Positions 16,814 to 22,121 of a stretch of DNA of 27,193 nucleotides are shown in pieces. The position numbers and the translations under genes are program-made. Under the pieces are notes generated by a model, which worked only from the letters and a program-made list of their open reading frames with translations, was not told where the DNA came from and made no database searches. Numbering within the stretch: the stretch's first letter is position 1; every line of letters begins with the position of its first letter. The stretch is taken from IMG/VR virus record IMGVR_UViG_3300030012_001565, positions 1-27,193 of that record; one strand, written 5' to 3'. The DNA is from a virus.

Positions 16814-17284
16814 TTACCATAATGCAACAATATCTGTAGCTGTGGTTGCTGAGCTTGCAAAAACTCTAACTACTTGAACAGGAATAAAGCTACCTGCAAG
16901 AACACCTATAAATGTAACGTCATCACCACCTGCTGTAGTTACCTTAATTTTCCCCGCTCCACCAACATAAAGAACGCATCCGTTGTTTGGTGCTTCTGAA
17001 GTATTATATATAGAATAAGGGTCTCCCGAGCCTATTACCCCTGTAACGGTTAGTGTTGTTGCATTATCTATAGCAGTTACCGTCATAGCAACAGCACCTG
17101 TATATACAATGTCACCGACATTTACTCCATTTGTAGTAAAGTCCTGTGTATTGTCTATGAGCTTTGTTGGTGCATTTGAAGTAGTGGTACTACTCACCGC
17201 AAGCATCGCAGGATTTGGAATATCTATAGTGTTACTTGGTATTACTTCTAAGGCTCTGTAAGCCTGTAATTTTTGATAAGCCAT
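16814..17284 (-). CDS. Head spike base-like virion protein
   Basis: 156 residues. The C-terminal third (CVLYVGGAGKIKVTTAGGDD, then VTFIGVLAGSFIPVQVVRV and TTATDIVALW) strongly resembles the spike-base protein family of gene transfer agents and phages (RCAP_rcc01079-like), which sits on the capsid surface. Residues 41-84 (TNGVNVGDIV and TVTAIDNATTLTV) form a beta module shared in style with the neck protein at 3880-4824. A TATCTTTG box lies 22 bases upstream of the ATG. The protein is nearly neutral and has no signal peptide. The family assignment is from memory of the C-terminal pattern. Confidence 0.68.
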   Translation of the reverse strand: MAYQKLQAYRALEVIPSNTIDIPNPAMLAVSSTTTSNAPTKLIDNTQDFTTNGVNVGDIVYTGAVAMTVTAIDNATTLTVTGVIGSGDPYSIYNTSEAPNNGCVLYVGGAGKIKVTTAGGDDVTFIGVLAGSFIPVQVVRVFASSATTATDIVALW

Positions 17285-17305
17285 CTTTGTGTTTTTGTAT
17301 ATCTA

Positions 17306-17313
17306 CAAAGATA
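17306..17313 (-). promoter_or_regulatory. TAnnTTTG -7 promoter box (TATCTTTG)
   Basis: Minus-strand TATCTTTG, 22 bases upstream of the ATG at 17284, in the 63-base gap after the 85-residue gene. It would head the spike base and lysis unit. Confidence 0.6.
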
Positions 17314-17347
17314 GCATTATTTTTTTATACGTATTATTACTTATAGA

Positions 17348-17605
17348 CTAATCTACAGGCATTGGCTGCTGCCATTCAGAATTATTCATAACAACCAAAG
17401 ACTCCCTGTGAGACATAATTTGGACAGGCACAACAGTACCATCTGCTATAAACGTAGGCTCTGTGTTCCACTTAATTAAAAATTGTAATTCATCTAAAGA
17501 CTTACGGATAGTATTTTCACCTGTCTCTCCAATCTGACTAAAGTCAATCAAAGGTAAATCAGTTATATTGATTATTGCATATGTTTCTGCTTGTCGTGTA
17601 CTCAT
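17348..17605 (-). CDS. Small phage protein of unknown function
   Basis: 85 residues, starting MSTRQAETYAIINITDLPLI and containing SQIGETGENTIRKSLDELQF. It is mixed alpha/beta without membrane or signal features. It follows the LamG-type gene after 5 bases and precedes the spike base gene. Position between two surface proteins suggests a virion or assembly protein; I recognise no named family. Confidence 0.72.
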   Translation of the reverse strand: MSTRQAETYAIINITDLPLIDFSQIGETGENTIRKSLDELQFLIKWNTEPTFIADGTVVPVQIMSHRESLVVMNNSEWQQPMPVD

Positions 17606-17610
17606 ATCTT

Positions 17611-18348
17611 TTATGTTGGTACGTCTGTGGTTCTGTTAGCTTCAAGCATATTTTTGCTTTCTGCCGTATTTGTTGTACTTCCTACACTTGTTATAGTCCA
17701 AACATCATCCCCACTTGTAAAGGCGGCATTCTCTCCCATCCTAAACCAACCCACAGGAGAATAAGCGGACAGGTCTGTTGGTGTCCCACTATTGTATATG
17801 GCACTTATATTTGCACTTTGGTCGCTATCAAAAAATGCAACTTCGTCAATATTTCCGTCAGTAAATCCGTTTAATTTTTCACTACTTCCGATTCTTAGAT
17901 ATTGAGTATCGCTTGTTTGATGTCCTCCGCCATGATTAAGCGTAGCATCTTCAACACCATTGATATATATTTTATTGTCTGCTGCATTGTGAACACAAGC
18001 AATGTGATACCAAGTTCCTGCACTCAATGCAGTAGTGCTGTTTAATCCCGTACTTAATGCTCTATAAGACCAAAAACGTATCTTGCCATCTGTTCGTACT
18101 CTAAATGAGTAACCGTTACCAAAACTTGCACTTGAAGAAGTGTCTATAATGTAGTAGTTGTTTCCTATTACATCAATCTTTACCCAAGCCATAATAGTAA
18201 AGTCCCCTGTAAATTCGTAATTACTTGCATCATCTACACTAAAGGCTTCATCATTACCATCAAAATCAAATGAATATAGATTTGAAAAAGATGGACCACC
18301 ATTTGTCTCCCCCTTGATGGCATTCGATATGGATATTTGCATCGGCAT
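17611..18348 (-). CDS. LamG/concanavalin-like domain protein, candidate receptor-binding protein
   Basis: 245 residues. The core is a LamG-type jellyroll at about 25-190: YSFDFDGNDEAFSV, FTIMAWVKIDV, GKIRFWSYRA, TWYHIACVHNAADNKIYING (with the typical W-H-x-A...iYiNG pattern), LRIGSS and GNIDEVAFFD. These are classical LamG_3/jellyroll signatures of carbohydrate-binding adhesin domains. After it comes a tail with PVGWFRMGENA. No signal peptide, as expected of a virion component. It could bind host polysaccharide as a fibre tip or head decoration; which one is not visible. It lies four bases after the 63-residue gene. Confidence 0.83.
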   Translation of the reverse strand: MPMQISISNAIKGETNGGPSFSNLYSFDFDGNDEAFSVDDASNYEFTGDFTIMAWVKIDVIGNNYYIIDTSSSASFGNGYSFRVRTDGKIRFWSYRALSTGLNSTTALSAGTWYHIACVHNAADNKIYINGVEDATLNHGGGHQTSDTQYLRIGSSEKLNGFTDGNIDEVAFFDSDQSANISAIYNSGTPTDLSAYSPVGWFRMGENAAFTSGDDVWTITSVGSTTNTAESKNMLEANRTTDVPT

Positions 18349-18351
18349 ATC

Positions 18352-18543
18352 TTACTTATTTTTAAAAGGGAACACTCTGTTTAAAGAATCACGTCTGTCA
18401 TCACACCCACAATCTTCAACTCCTAATGCTTCAGAAACTTTTTTAACTGCAGTCTTTATACCTGTAGCCCTTGTAAATTTCTCTACACTATCTCCAAGCC
18501 CTCGACTCGGTTGATTGAAAGTTGGTTTCTGTTTGTATGACAT
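18352..18543 (-). CDS. Small protein with C-terminal CGCxxRRxxLNxxFPF motif
   Basis: 63 residues. The C-terminus carries CGCDDRRDSLNRVFPFKNK. A short CGCxxR(R/K)xxLNxxFP ending of this sort recurs in small phage proteins, in my recollection, but its function is unknown. The N-terminal half is basic and Pro/Gly-rich. The two close Cys residues could bind metal. The gene lies between the 132-residue basic protein and the LamG gene with gaps of only 3 bases. Confidence 0.72.
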   Translation of the reverse strand: MSYKQKPTFNQPSRGLGDSVEKFTRATGIKTAVKKVSEALGVEDCGCDDRRDSLNRVFPFKNK

Positions 18544-18546
18544 AGT

Positions 18547-18945
18547 TTATTTTTTAAATCTACCTTTCATTGTTGGACATTTTTTAGTGCCCGTTGCCTT
18601 GCACTTAGACTTATCCTTTCTTGACTTCTGTCTATCTGACTTAGCTTTCTTTAACCTACCCGCTGCCTTTGTCACTTTCATTTTAACGTCATGCCCTCTG
18701 AAAGATTTACTACCTTCTTTTTCAATCTTTCTTTGTTCCTTTTCTGCTGCCTTCTTTTTTTCATAAGCAGTCATTGTTTTATTAACCTTGGTTTTAGGAA
18801 CCCTAGTCTTACGTGGACCACCGGGAGAAACATCAAGCATCATTTCTTGCTGCTTAGTTAATCCATTCTTTTTTTTCTTCGGCTTCTTCTTGTCTCCGTT
18901 GTCAAACTGTGTAGCCGCTAAAGGCTGTGATATTCTATATGCCAT
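18547..18945 (-). CDS. Highly basic low-complexity protein
   Basis: 132 residues with extreme lysine content (stretches such as KKKPKKKKNGLTKQQ and KKAAEKEQRKIEKEG) and few hydrophobics; the C-terminus is CKATGTKKCPTMKGRFKK with two Cys. Such a protein would bind nucleic acid non-specifically; DNA compaction in the virion or interference with host RNA/DNA are options. It is the largest in the cluster of small basic genes. Confidence 0.75.
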   Translation of the reverse strand: MAYRISQPLAATQFDNGDKKKPKKKKNGLTKQQEMMLDVSPGGPRKTRVPKTKVNKTMTAYEKKKAAEKEQRKIEKEGSKSFRGHDVKMKVTKAAGRLKKAKSDRQKSRKDKSKCKATGTKKCPTMKGRFKK

Positions 18946-18947
18946 TT

Positions 18948-19055
18948 TTATACGTTTTTAAACATTAACTTGCTGATGAACTTATTCCAAGTTCTTTTGC
19001 ATAATAGTCCAAAGGAAATAATTTTATTTCCTAACCATACTAAAGATTTTCCCAT
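18948..19055 (-). CDS. 35-residue basic amphipathic peptide
   Basis: The ORF starts at ATG 19055 (MGKSLVWLGNKIISFGLLCK...) and ends at 18948. It is basic with alternating hydrophobic residues, so it could be an amphipathic helix. It fits exactly between the 53-residue gene (2 bases away) and the 132-residue gene (2 bases away), and that exact packing is the main evidence that it is real. Confidence 0.55.
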   Translation of the reverse strand: MGKSLVWLGNKIISFGLLCKRTWNKFISKLMFKNV

Positions 19056-19057
19056 AG

Positions 19058-19219
19058 TTATTTCTTTTTAGCTTTACCCTTAACCTTCTTCAGGTTAGGG
19101 TTTTTCTTTTTAGCTTTTGCAGAAGCCTTGCGACTTGCACTTGCAAGAATAGCTGAGGCTGCTTTCTTAGAGTAACCTCCTTTCTTTGCAATCTTAGCTG
19201 CAACTTTTTTGAAGCTCAT
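19058..19219 (-). CDS. Histone-tail-like Lys/Ala/Ser-rich peptide
   Basis: 53 residues, starting MSFKKVAAKIAKKGGYSKKA and ending in GKAKKK, with about 40 percent Lys and a Lys-Ala-Ser pattern like histone H1 tails. Its ATG overlaps the stop of the upstream 71-residue gene by one base (TAATG), which supports coupled translation. A DNA-compaction or virion-packaged role is inferred from composition alone. Confidence 0.68.
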   Translation of the reverse strand: MSFKKVAAKIAKKGGYSKKAASAILASASRKASAKAKKKNPNLKKVKGKAKKK

Positions 19220-19434
19220 TACTTACGGATTAACTTCCCTAAGTGCTCCTTAACTTTTCCATCCTTGATGCACTTGTGCTCATAAGACATTGAGTGGTCT
19301 CCACCGTAAGCGTGACCATAATCTTTCTTAGACATTGCCTTAGACTCATCTCTACGAGACTTCATTGACTGAGACTTCTTTCCGTGCTTCATTCCTAATG
19401 ACTCATCGAGTCTTGCGTTATATCCTTGTTTCAT
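19219..19434 (-). CDS. Small basic His/Met-rich protein
   Basis: 71 residues with charged Lys/Arg/Ser/Asp content and several His (HGKKSQSMKSRRDESKAMSK and the GHAYGGDHSMSYEHK region). No recognised family. A TATATTTG box lies 17 bases upstream of the ATG, so this gene starts its own transcript. It is followed by the Lys/Ala-rich gene with a one-base overlap. Confidence 0.7.
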   Translation of the reverse strand: MKQGYNARLDESLGMKHGKKSQSMKSRRDESKAMSKKDYGHAYGGDHSMSYEHKCIKDGKVKEHLGKLIRK

Positions 19435-19450
19435 TGTTTATTTGTTTTTA

Positions 19451-19458
19451 CAAATATA
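19451..19458 (-). promoter_or_regulatory. TAnnTTTG -7 promoter box (TATATTTG)
   Basis: Minus-strand TATATTTG, 17 bases upstream of the ATG at 19434 and abutting the stop codon of the 96-residue gene at 19459. Confidence 0.5.
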
Positions 19459-19749
19459 CTAATATTTTCCTTGACGATTTTTTGGTGAGCTCTTGGTTGA
19501 ACCACCCTTACCTGCCCATAGATTCTTACACGCCCAATAACGTGCAGTGAGCTTTGACTTTGCAGTGCCACACTTGTGGCGAGCTCTGAATGACTTACGT
19601 GCTGCAGGAGAATAGTTGTGACCATATCCCTTAGCACCAAAGTGAATTAGCTTCTCCTTGCCGCCCTCACAGGCTTTCACCATTCTCTTTTTACCGGGCC
19701 TGTCTGATGCAGTAACCCTGTTACATTTCATCTTGCTCTTGCTTGCCAT
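19459..19749 (-). CDS. Cys-containing basic phage protein (HFGAKGYGHNY / ARHKC motif)
   Basis: 96 residues. It contains KLIHFGAKGYGHNYSPAARK, then FRARHKCGTAKSKLTARYWA and CKNLW. I recall similar small proteins in many marine phage and large-virus genomes, with the order HFGAKGY, ARHKC, LTARYW, C.LW, but no known function. Four Cys and a strong positive charge suggest a zinc-stabilised nucleic-acid-binding domain; that is inference. It lies 9 bases downstream of the previous gene in the cluster. Confidence 0.72.
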   Translation of the reverse strand: MASKSKMKCNRVTASDRPGKKRMVKACEGGKEKLIHFGAKGYGHNYSPAARKSFRARHKCGTAKSKLTARYWACKNLWAGKGGSTKSSPKNRQGKY

Positions 19750-19758
19750 GTGTGTAAA

Positions 19759-19944
19759 TTAAAGTCTTTGTAATCCCTGCAATCCCTGCAATCCCTTTAT
19801 GGTTATCCTCTTTCGTTTTTTCTTAGGCTTCTTAGGTTTCTTAGGGGCTCTCTTCTCTAGGCTAGATAGTCTGTCAAGAACAGCATTACGAAATGCTATG
19901 TCATTCTTTTCCTTGTCCGTTAACTTTTTCTTCTTATCACCCAT
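19759..19944 (-). CDS. Basic protein with a lysine/proline track and a C-terminal LQG repeat
   Basis: 61 residues. A charged helix (DKKKKLTDKEKNDIAFRN) is followed by a KKP track (PKKPKKPKKKRKR) and the C-terminus GLQGLQGLQRL. The repeat is encoded by a 9-bp tandem unit at 19772-19796. Its ATG overlaps the stop of the upstream gene by one base. Pro/Lys tracks of this type bind nucleic acid in other proteins. Confidence 0.68.
   Translation of the reverse strand: MGDKKKKLTDKEKNDIAFRNAVLDRLSSLEKRAPKKPKKPKKKRKRITIKGLQGLQGLQRL
19772..19796. repeat. 9-bp tandem repeat AATCCCTGC (two full, one partial copy)
   Basis: Copies at 19772-19780 and 19781-19789 are identical; a third is truncated at 19790-19796. 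On the minus strand it encodes the GLQ repeat at the C-terminus of the 61-residue protein and is a likely slippage site. Confidence 0.85.
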
Positions 19945-20198
19945 TATCTTTTGGTATATTGTTTTGTAACCTTTCCTGCGGGAGTGTTAGCTACTACCTG
20001 CTGACCTTTGCGGCCAAATCTTTTTTTCTTTTTTGCTGTAGCTGCACGCTCAGACTTGCTCATACTCTGAGCCTTCTTTAATGGTAAGCATCTATCAGGA
20101 TTCTTTTTGTTCTTGCTTGTACCACAAGCCCCCTTGATAGAACCGTCAGTTCCTATACGAACCCACTTCTCATCTCGCCACTTCTTAAGCTCGCCCAT
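19944..20198 (-). CDS. Small basic phage protein (KWVRIGTDGSIKGACG type)
   Basis: 84 residues, starting MGELKKWRDEKWVRIGTDGS, then IKGACGTSKNKKNPDRCLP and a basic tail with RAATAKKKKRFGRKG. The pattern W.(D/E).W..I...G...(G/A)CG.........RC.P resembles a small family that I recall from marine phages and giant viruses, with no assigned function. Two Cys are spaced like a short metal or disulphide site. One base separates it from the 56-residue gene upstream. Confidence 0.72.
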   Translation of the reverse strand: MGELKKWRDEKWVRIGTDGSIKGACGTSKNKKNPDRCLPLKKAQSMSKSERAATAKKKKRFGRKGQQVVANTPAGKVTKQYTKR

Positions 20199-20199
20199 A

Positions 20200-20370
20200 T
20201 TAGTATGAGGACTTCATTTTTTTCTCCATACCATAACCGGGGTTATTCTTCATAGAGCCATTCATAGTCTTTGCAAACTCAGTAGCCTGAGCTTTACCTA
20301 CTGCATTATAAGGAAACACTTTAGTTTTCATTTTTCCTGTGTTTCCACACTTGTACTTTACGGTTGGCAT
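20200..20370 (-). CDS. Small basic protein (56 residues)
   Basis: The ORF starts at ATG 20370 (MPTVKYKCGNTGKMKTKVFP) and ends MEKKMKSSY. It fits exactly between neighbours (2 bases and 1 base away), which is why I take it as real. It is basic, has Lys and Gly/Asn turns, and carries one Cys. No family is recognised. Confidence 0.66.
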   Translation of the reverse strand: MPTVKYKCGNTGKMKTKVFPYNAVGKAQATEFAKTMNGSMKNNPGYGMEKKMKSSY

Positions 20371-20372
20371 AA

Positions 20373-20498
20373 TTACTTCTTTTTAGGTTTACTGTGCATA
20401 GATTTTAGCATTTTGTCAATCTTTGCAGCTTGACCCTTGTGCATTGCAGAAGCCTTCTTTAGCTCTGCTGAAATTGTTTTTAGTTTCTTTGCGTCCAT
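20373..20498 (-). CDS. Small Lys-rich helical peptide (41 residues)
   Basis: The ORF starts at ATG 20498 (MDAKKLKTISAELKKASAMH) and ends SKPKKK. It is one charged helix plus a basic tail. It is packed 2 bases from each neighbour. A competing 64-residue frame at 20416-20610 overlaps two better-placed genes and is rejected. Confidence 0.64.
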   Translation of the reverse strand: MDAKKLKTISAELKKASAMHKGQAAKIDKMLKSMHSKPKKK

Positions 20499-20500
20499 AG

Positions 20501-20665
20501 TTATTTCTTTTTTGACCCCTTCGCATAGTTAGGGTCTTTACAATATTTACTTGCAGCCATATTAGCATATGCTGATGGGTAGGTGTCAAAGGTTCTCTTG
20601 GCCCAAGCAATACCTGCAGGACAAATCTTATTACCCTTCTTCTTTACTCTACCACTCTTAGCCAT
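20501..20665 (-). CDS. Small Cys-containing basic protein with YPSAYANMAASKYC motif
   Basis: 54 residues: MAKSGRVKKKGNKICPAGIA, then WAKRTF.TYPSAYANMAASKYCKDPNYA. The ICPAG...AKR.F..YPSAYAN..ASKYC pattern is one I associate with very widespread small proteins of marine phages and large viruses with no known function. Two Cys and a basic surface are conserved in that pattern. Its ATG overlaps the stop of the EF-hand gene by one base. Confidence 0.75.
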   Translation of the reverse strand: MAKSGRVKKKGNKICPAGIAWAKRTFDTYPSAYANMAASKYCKDPNYAKGSKKK

Positions 20666-20865
20666 TATGAACCTGTTCCTGAGTAGTTTCCTGTACCAAC
20701 GCCCTTAAAAACTTCTTTTTTTGCTTTAGCTTTCATCTTAGCGTTAGCTCGCTGCTTTTCACTTGTGCTTAACTTACCATCTTTATTTAAGTCATATGGG
20801 CTAAAATCAGATGACTTTGTTGCAGGTAGTGGAGTATCTCCTCCGTTTCTTATGGTTTTCTTCAT
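20665..20865 (-). CDS. Small basic protein with an EF-hand-type calcium loop
   Basis: 66 residues from ATG at 20865. A longer frame could begin at a TTG at 20886, but that start lies in the promoter box, so ATG is preferred. Residues 25-36 read DLNKDGKLSTSE: Asp at 1, Asn at 3, Asp at 5, Gly at 6, a hydrophobic residue at 8 and Glu at 12, a complete EF-hand/dockerin-like calcium loop. The sequence after it is Lys/Ala-rich. Only one loop is present, so pairing, if any, would be by dimerisation. First gene of the small basic cluster, with a TAAATTTG box upstream. Confidence 0.72.
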   Translation of the reverse strand: MKKTIRNGGDTPLPATKSSDFSPYDLNKDGKLSTSEKQRANAKMKAKAKKEVFKGVGTGNYSGTGS

Positions 20866-20883
20866 AACTTTTTTATATTTACA

Positions 20884-20891
20884 CAAATTTA
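20884..20891 (-). promoter_or_regulatory. TAnnTTTG -7 promoter box (TAAATTTG), divergent region
   Basis: Minus-strand TAAATTTG lies 19 bases upstream of the EF-hand gene ATG at 20865. The gap to the divergent plus-strand winged-helix gene at 20907 is only 41 bases, so the upstream part of this promoter lies inside that gene. Confidence 0.5.
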
Positions 20892-20906
20892 CAAAATTAA
20901 AATTTA

Positions 20907-21332
20907 ATGAAATCAGATTACCTAAAGTATTGGAGGGTCATACGTCAGTTCATAAAGTCTAAGTATGGACTCACACAAGCAGACCTTGATATGTTATTGT
21001 TCCTCTACACAGAGGACTACTTCTCTAAGGATAAGTTTCAAGAGTTTAATGAGCTACTAAGTTGGGATGTGACACGCTTCGATAGGCTAAGGCGTGATAA
21101 ATGGATTGAGGTATTCAGGAGAAATATGGGAAAACGAAAGGCACTATACACACTCTCGTATAAGACCAAGCGAATGATTGACTCGCTATACAAGAAACTA
21201 AATGGTGAAGAGATACCTACCTCACCATCTAAGAATCCTATGTTCAAACGTAATGTAAAATATTCAGATAAGGTATATAGAAATTTTATCAAGGAGATGA
21301 ATGCGTCTATAAGACAACAACGACACGAATAA
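20907..21332 (+). CDS. Winged-helix DNA-binding protein, MarR-like candidate regulator
   Basis: 141 residues. The central part, YGLTQADLDMLLFLYTEDYF, DVTRFDRLRRDKWIEVFRR and KRKALYTLSYKTKRMIDSLY, follows a MarR-like winged-helix: an entry helix, a helix with LLFLYTEDYFS, a recognition helix with the DVTRFDRLRRDKW part, a beta wing with KRKALYTLS, then a dimerisation helix. The C-terminal tail is basic. This plus-strand gene is embedded in a minus-strand late region and is divergent from the EF-hand gene with 41 bases between, so it could repress or activate the small basic gene cluster; convergent with the 69-residue gene at its end. Regulator function is inferred. Confidence 0.75.
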   Translation: MKSDYLKYWRVIRQFIKSKYGLTQADLDMLLFLYTEDYFSKDKFQEFNELLSWDVTRFDRLRRDKWIEVFRRNMGKRKALYTLSYKTKRMIDSLYKKLNGEEIPTSPSKNPMFKRNVKYSDKVYRNFIKEMNASIRQQRHE

Positions 21333-21334
21333 TA

Positions 21335-21544
21335 TTACATACTATCAAGCTTCTTTTTTGTATAGTCAAAAATTTTCTTTGCTTCTTTTGCTGCTTTCTT
21401 TTCCATACGATTAGCCTTCTTAAGATTTCCTTTATCTATAGCCTTTGAATATTTATCTAGCGTCTTGCCCATCTTACTTCTATGCTTCTTCTTAAGCTTG
21501 TCAATGTCTCGGTTCCTGAAAGGGATGCTGTTGTAGTCGTTCAT
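21335..21544 (-). CDS. Small basic helical protein
   Basis: 69 residues, all helical, with lysine in most turns (KLKKKHRSKMGKTLDKYSKA and KKAAKEAKKIFDYTKKKLDS). It has its own TATCTTTG box 14 bases upstream. Convergent with the winged-helix gene, two bases apart, with no terminator visible. It belongs in kind with the cluster of basic genes but is separated from it by the winged-helix gene. Function unknown. Confidence 0.7.
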   Translation of the reverse strand: MNDYNSIPFRNRDIDKLKKKHRSKMGKTLDKYSKAIDKGNLKKANRMEKKAAKEAKKIFDYTKKKLDSM

Positions 21545-21557
21545 AATTATCTTTTTA

Positions 21558-21565
21558 CAAAGATA
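21558..21565 (-). promoter_or_regulatory. TAnnTTTG -7 promoter box (TATCTTTG)
   Basis: Minus-strand TATCTTTG, 14 bases upstream of the ATG at 21544, just after the stop of the GroES gene at 21572. Confidence 0.55.
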
Positions 21566-21571
21566 ATGAAA

Positions 21572-21829
21572 TTAAATAACCACTACCACGTCACGCTCCT
21601 GAATGATGGTGTAAGGTTTGTCGTTAATAATCATAGTGTACCCCGACCTCTTGTCGTAGTATATCATATCACCCTCACCGATAACTGATACGTCACTGCC
21701 CGGCTTTACAACCTTGCCCTTCTTATACCTGAAGCTACCCGCATCCTCTGCAGATAGCAATAACCCTGATGAGGTCTTTACCTCCTCATCAATCGTCTCA
21801 ATAACTATATTCTTTCCTATAGGTCTCAT
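21572..21829 (-). CDS. groES: Phage GroES-type co-chaperonin (Cpn10)
   Basis: 85 residues, against about 97 in E. coli. The start MRPIGKNIVIE matches the Cpn10 N-terminal strand; residues 17-28 (VKTSSGLLLSAE) are the mobile loop with the GroEL-contacting hydrophobic triplet LLL in place of IVL; KGKVVKPG and GEGDMIYYDKRSGYTMIIND match the core strands; IIQERDVVVVI is the C-terminal strand. The roof-loop region is shortened, as in other phage co-chaperonins such as T4 gp31 relatives. It is the last gene of an operon led by GroEL and caps its folding chamber. Confidence 0.85.
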   Translation of the reverse strand: MRPIGKNIVIETIDEEVKTSSGLLLSAEDAGSFRYKKGKVVKPGSDVSVIGEGDMIYYDKRSGYTMIINDKPYTIIQERDVVVVI

Positions 21830-21830
21830 A

Positions 21831-22025
21831 CTAATATCTATTTAATAACACGAACAATAATATCAAGCCTACCACACCTAGGTAGAACAGGCCACCCAAT
21901 AACGCATAGCGTAGGACGGTGTTGCGATTATACAACCTCTTCTTATACAGCTCACGAATACTTGCCCCTAGGTCAGCGTCATTTGGATATGCATCCATAA
22001 GCTTCTTGATTATACCCTCTCTCAT
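21831..22025 (-). CDS. Small single-span membrane protein in the chaperonin operon
   Basis: 64 residues. A charged cytoplasmic N-terminus (IRELYKKRLYNRNTVLRY) is followed by one strong membrane segment at about 40-61 (ALLGGLFYLGVVGLILLFVL). It lies between GroEL and GroES; the GroES start codon is one base after its stop. No known partner or family is recognised. Co-transcription with chaperonin genes may be chance or may link folding with a membrane-associated task. Confidence 0.68.
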   Translation of the reverse strand: MREGIIKKLMDAYPNDADLGASIRELYKKRLYNRNTVLRYALLGGLFYLGVVGLILLFVLLNRY

Positions 22026-22040
22026 TTCTATTTATTATTA

Positions 22041-22121
22041 TTATAAATCGTTAATTTCTATTATCATCAATGCAATATGAAACGTAGCGATAATTAATAA
22101 TATAATTCCAATAATATTCAT
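22041..22121 (-). CDS. 26-residue hydrophobic peptide overlapping the GroEL stop
   Basis: The ORF starts at ATG 22121, overlapping the GroEL stop by four bases (ATGA), and reads MNIIGIILLIIATFHIALMI before IEINDL and stop. It is a single membrane-span peptide. The tight overlap supports translation by coupling, but a 26-codon frame in AT-rich DNA can arise by chance. Confidence 0.4.
   Translation of the reverse strand: MNIIGIILLIIATFHIALMIIEINDL

Noticed and set aside
20416-20610. 64-codon minus-strand ORF
   Set aside because: It overlaps two better-placed genes (20373-20498 and 20501-20665) that fit the packing of the cluster and, in one case, carry a recognisable motif.
20665-20886. Longer EF-hand protein starting at TTG 20886
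   Set aside because: The start would lie inside the TAAATTTG promoter box; ATG at 20865 gives the normal distance of 19 bases to the box.
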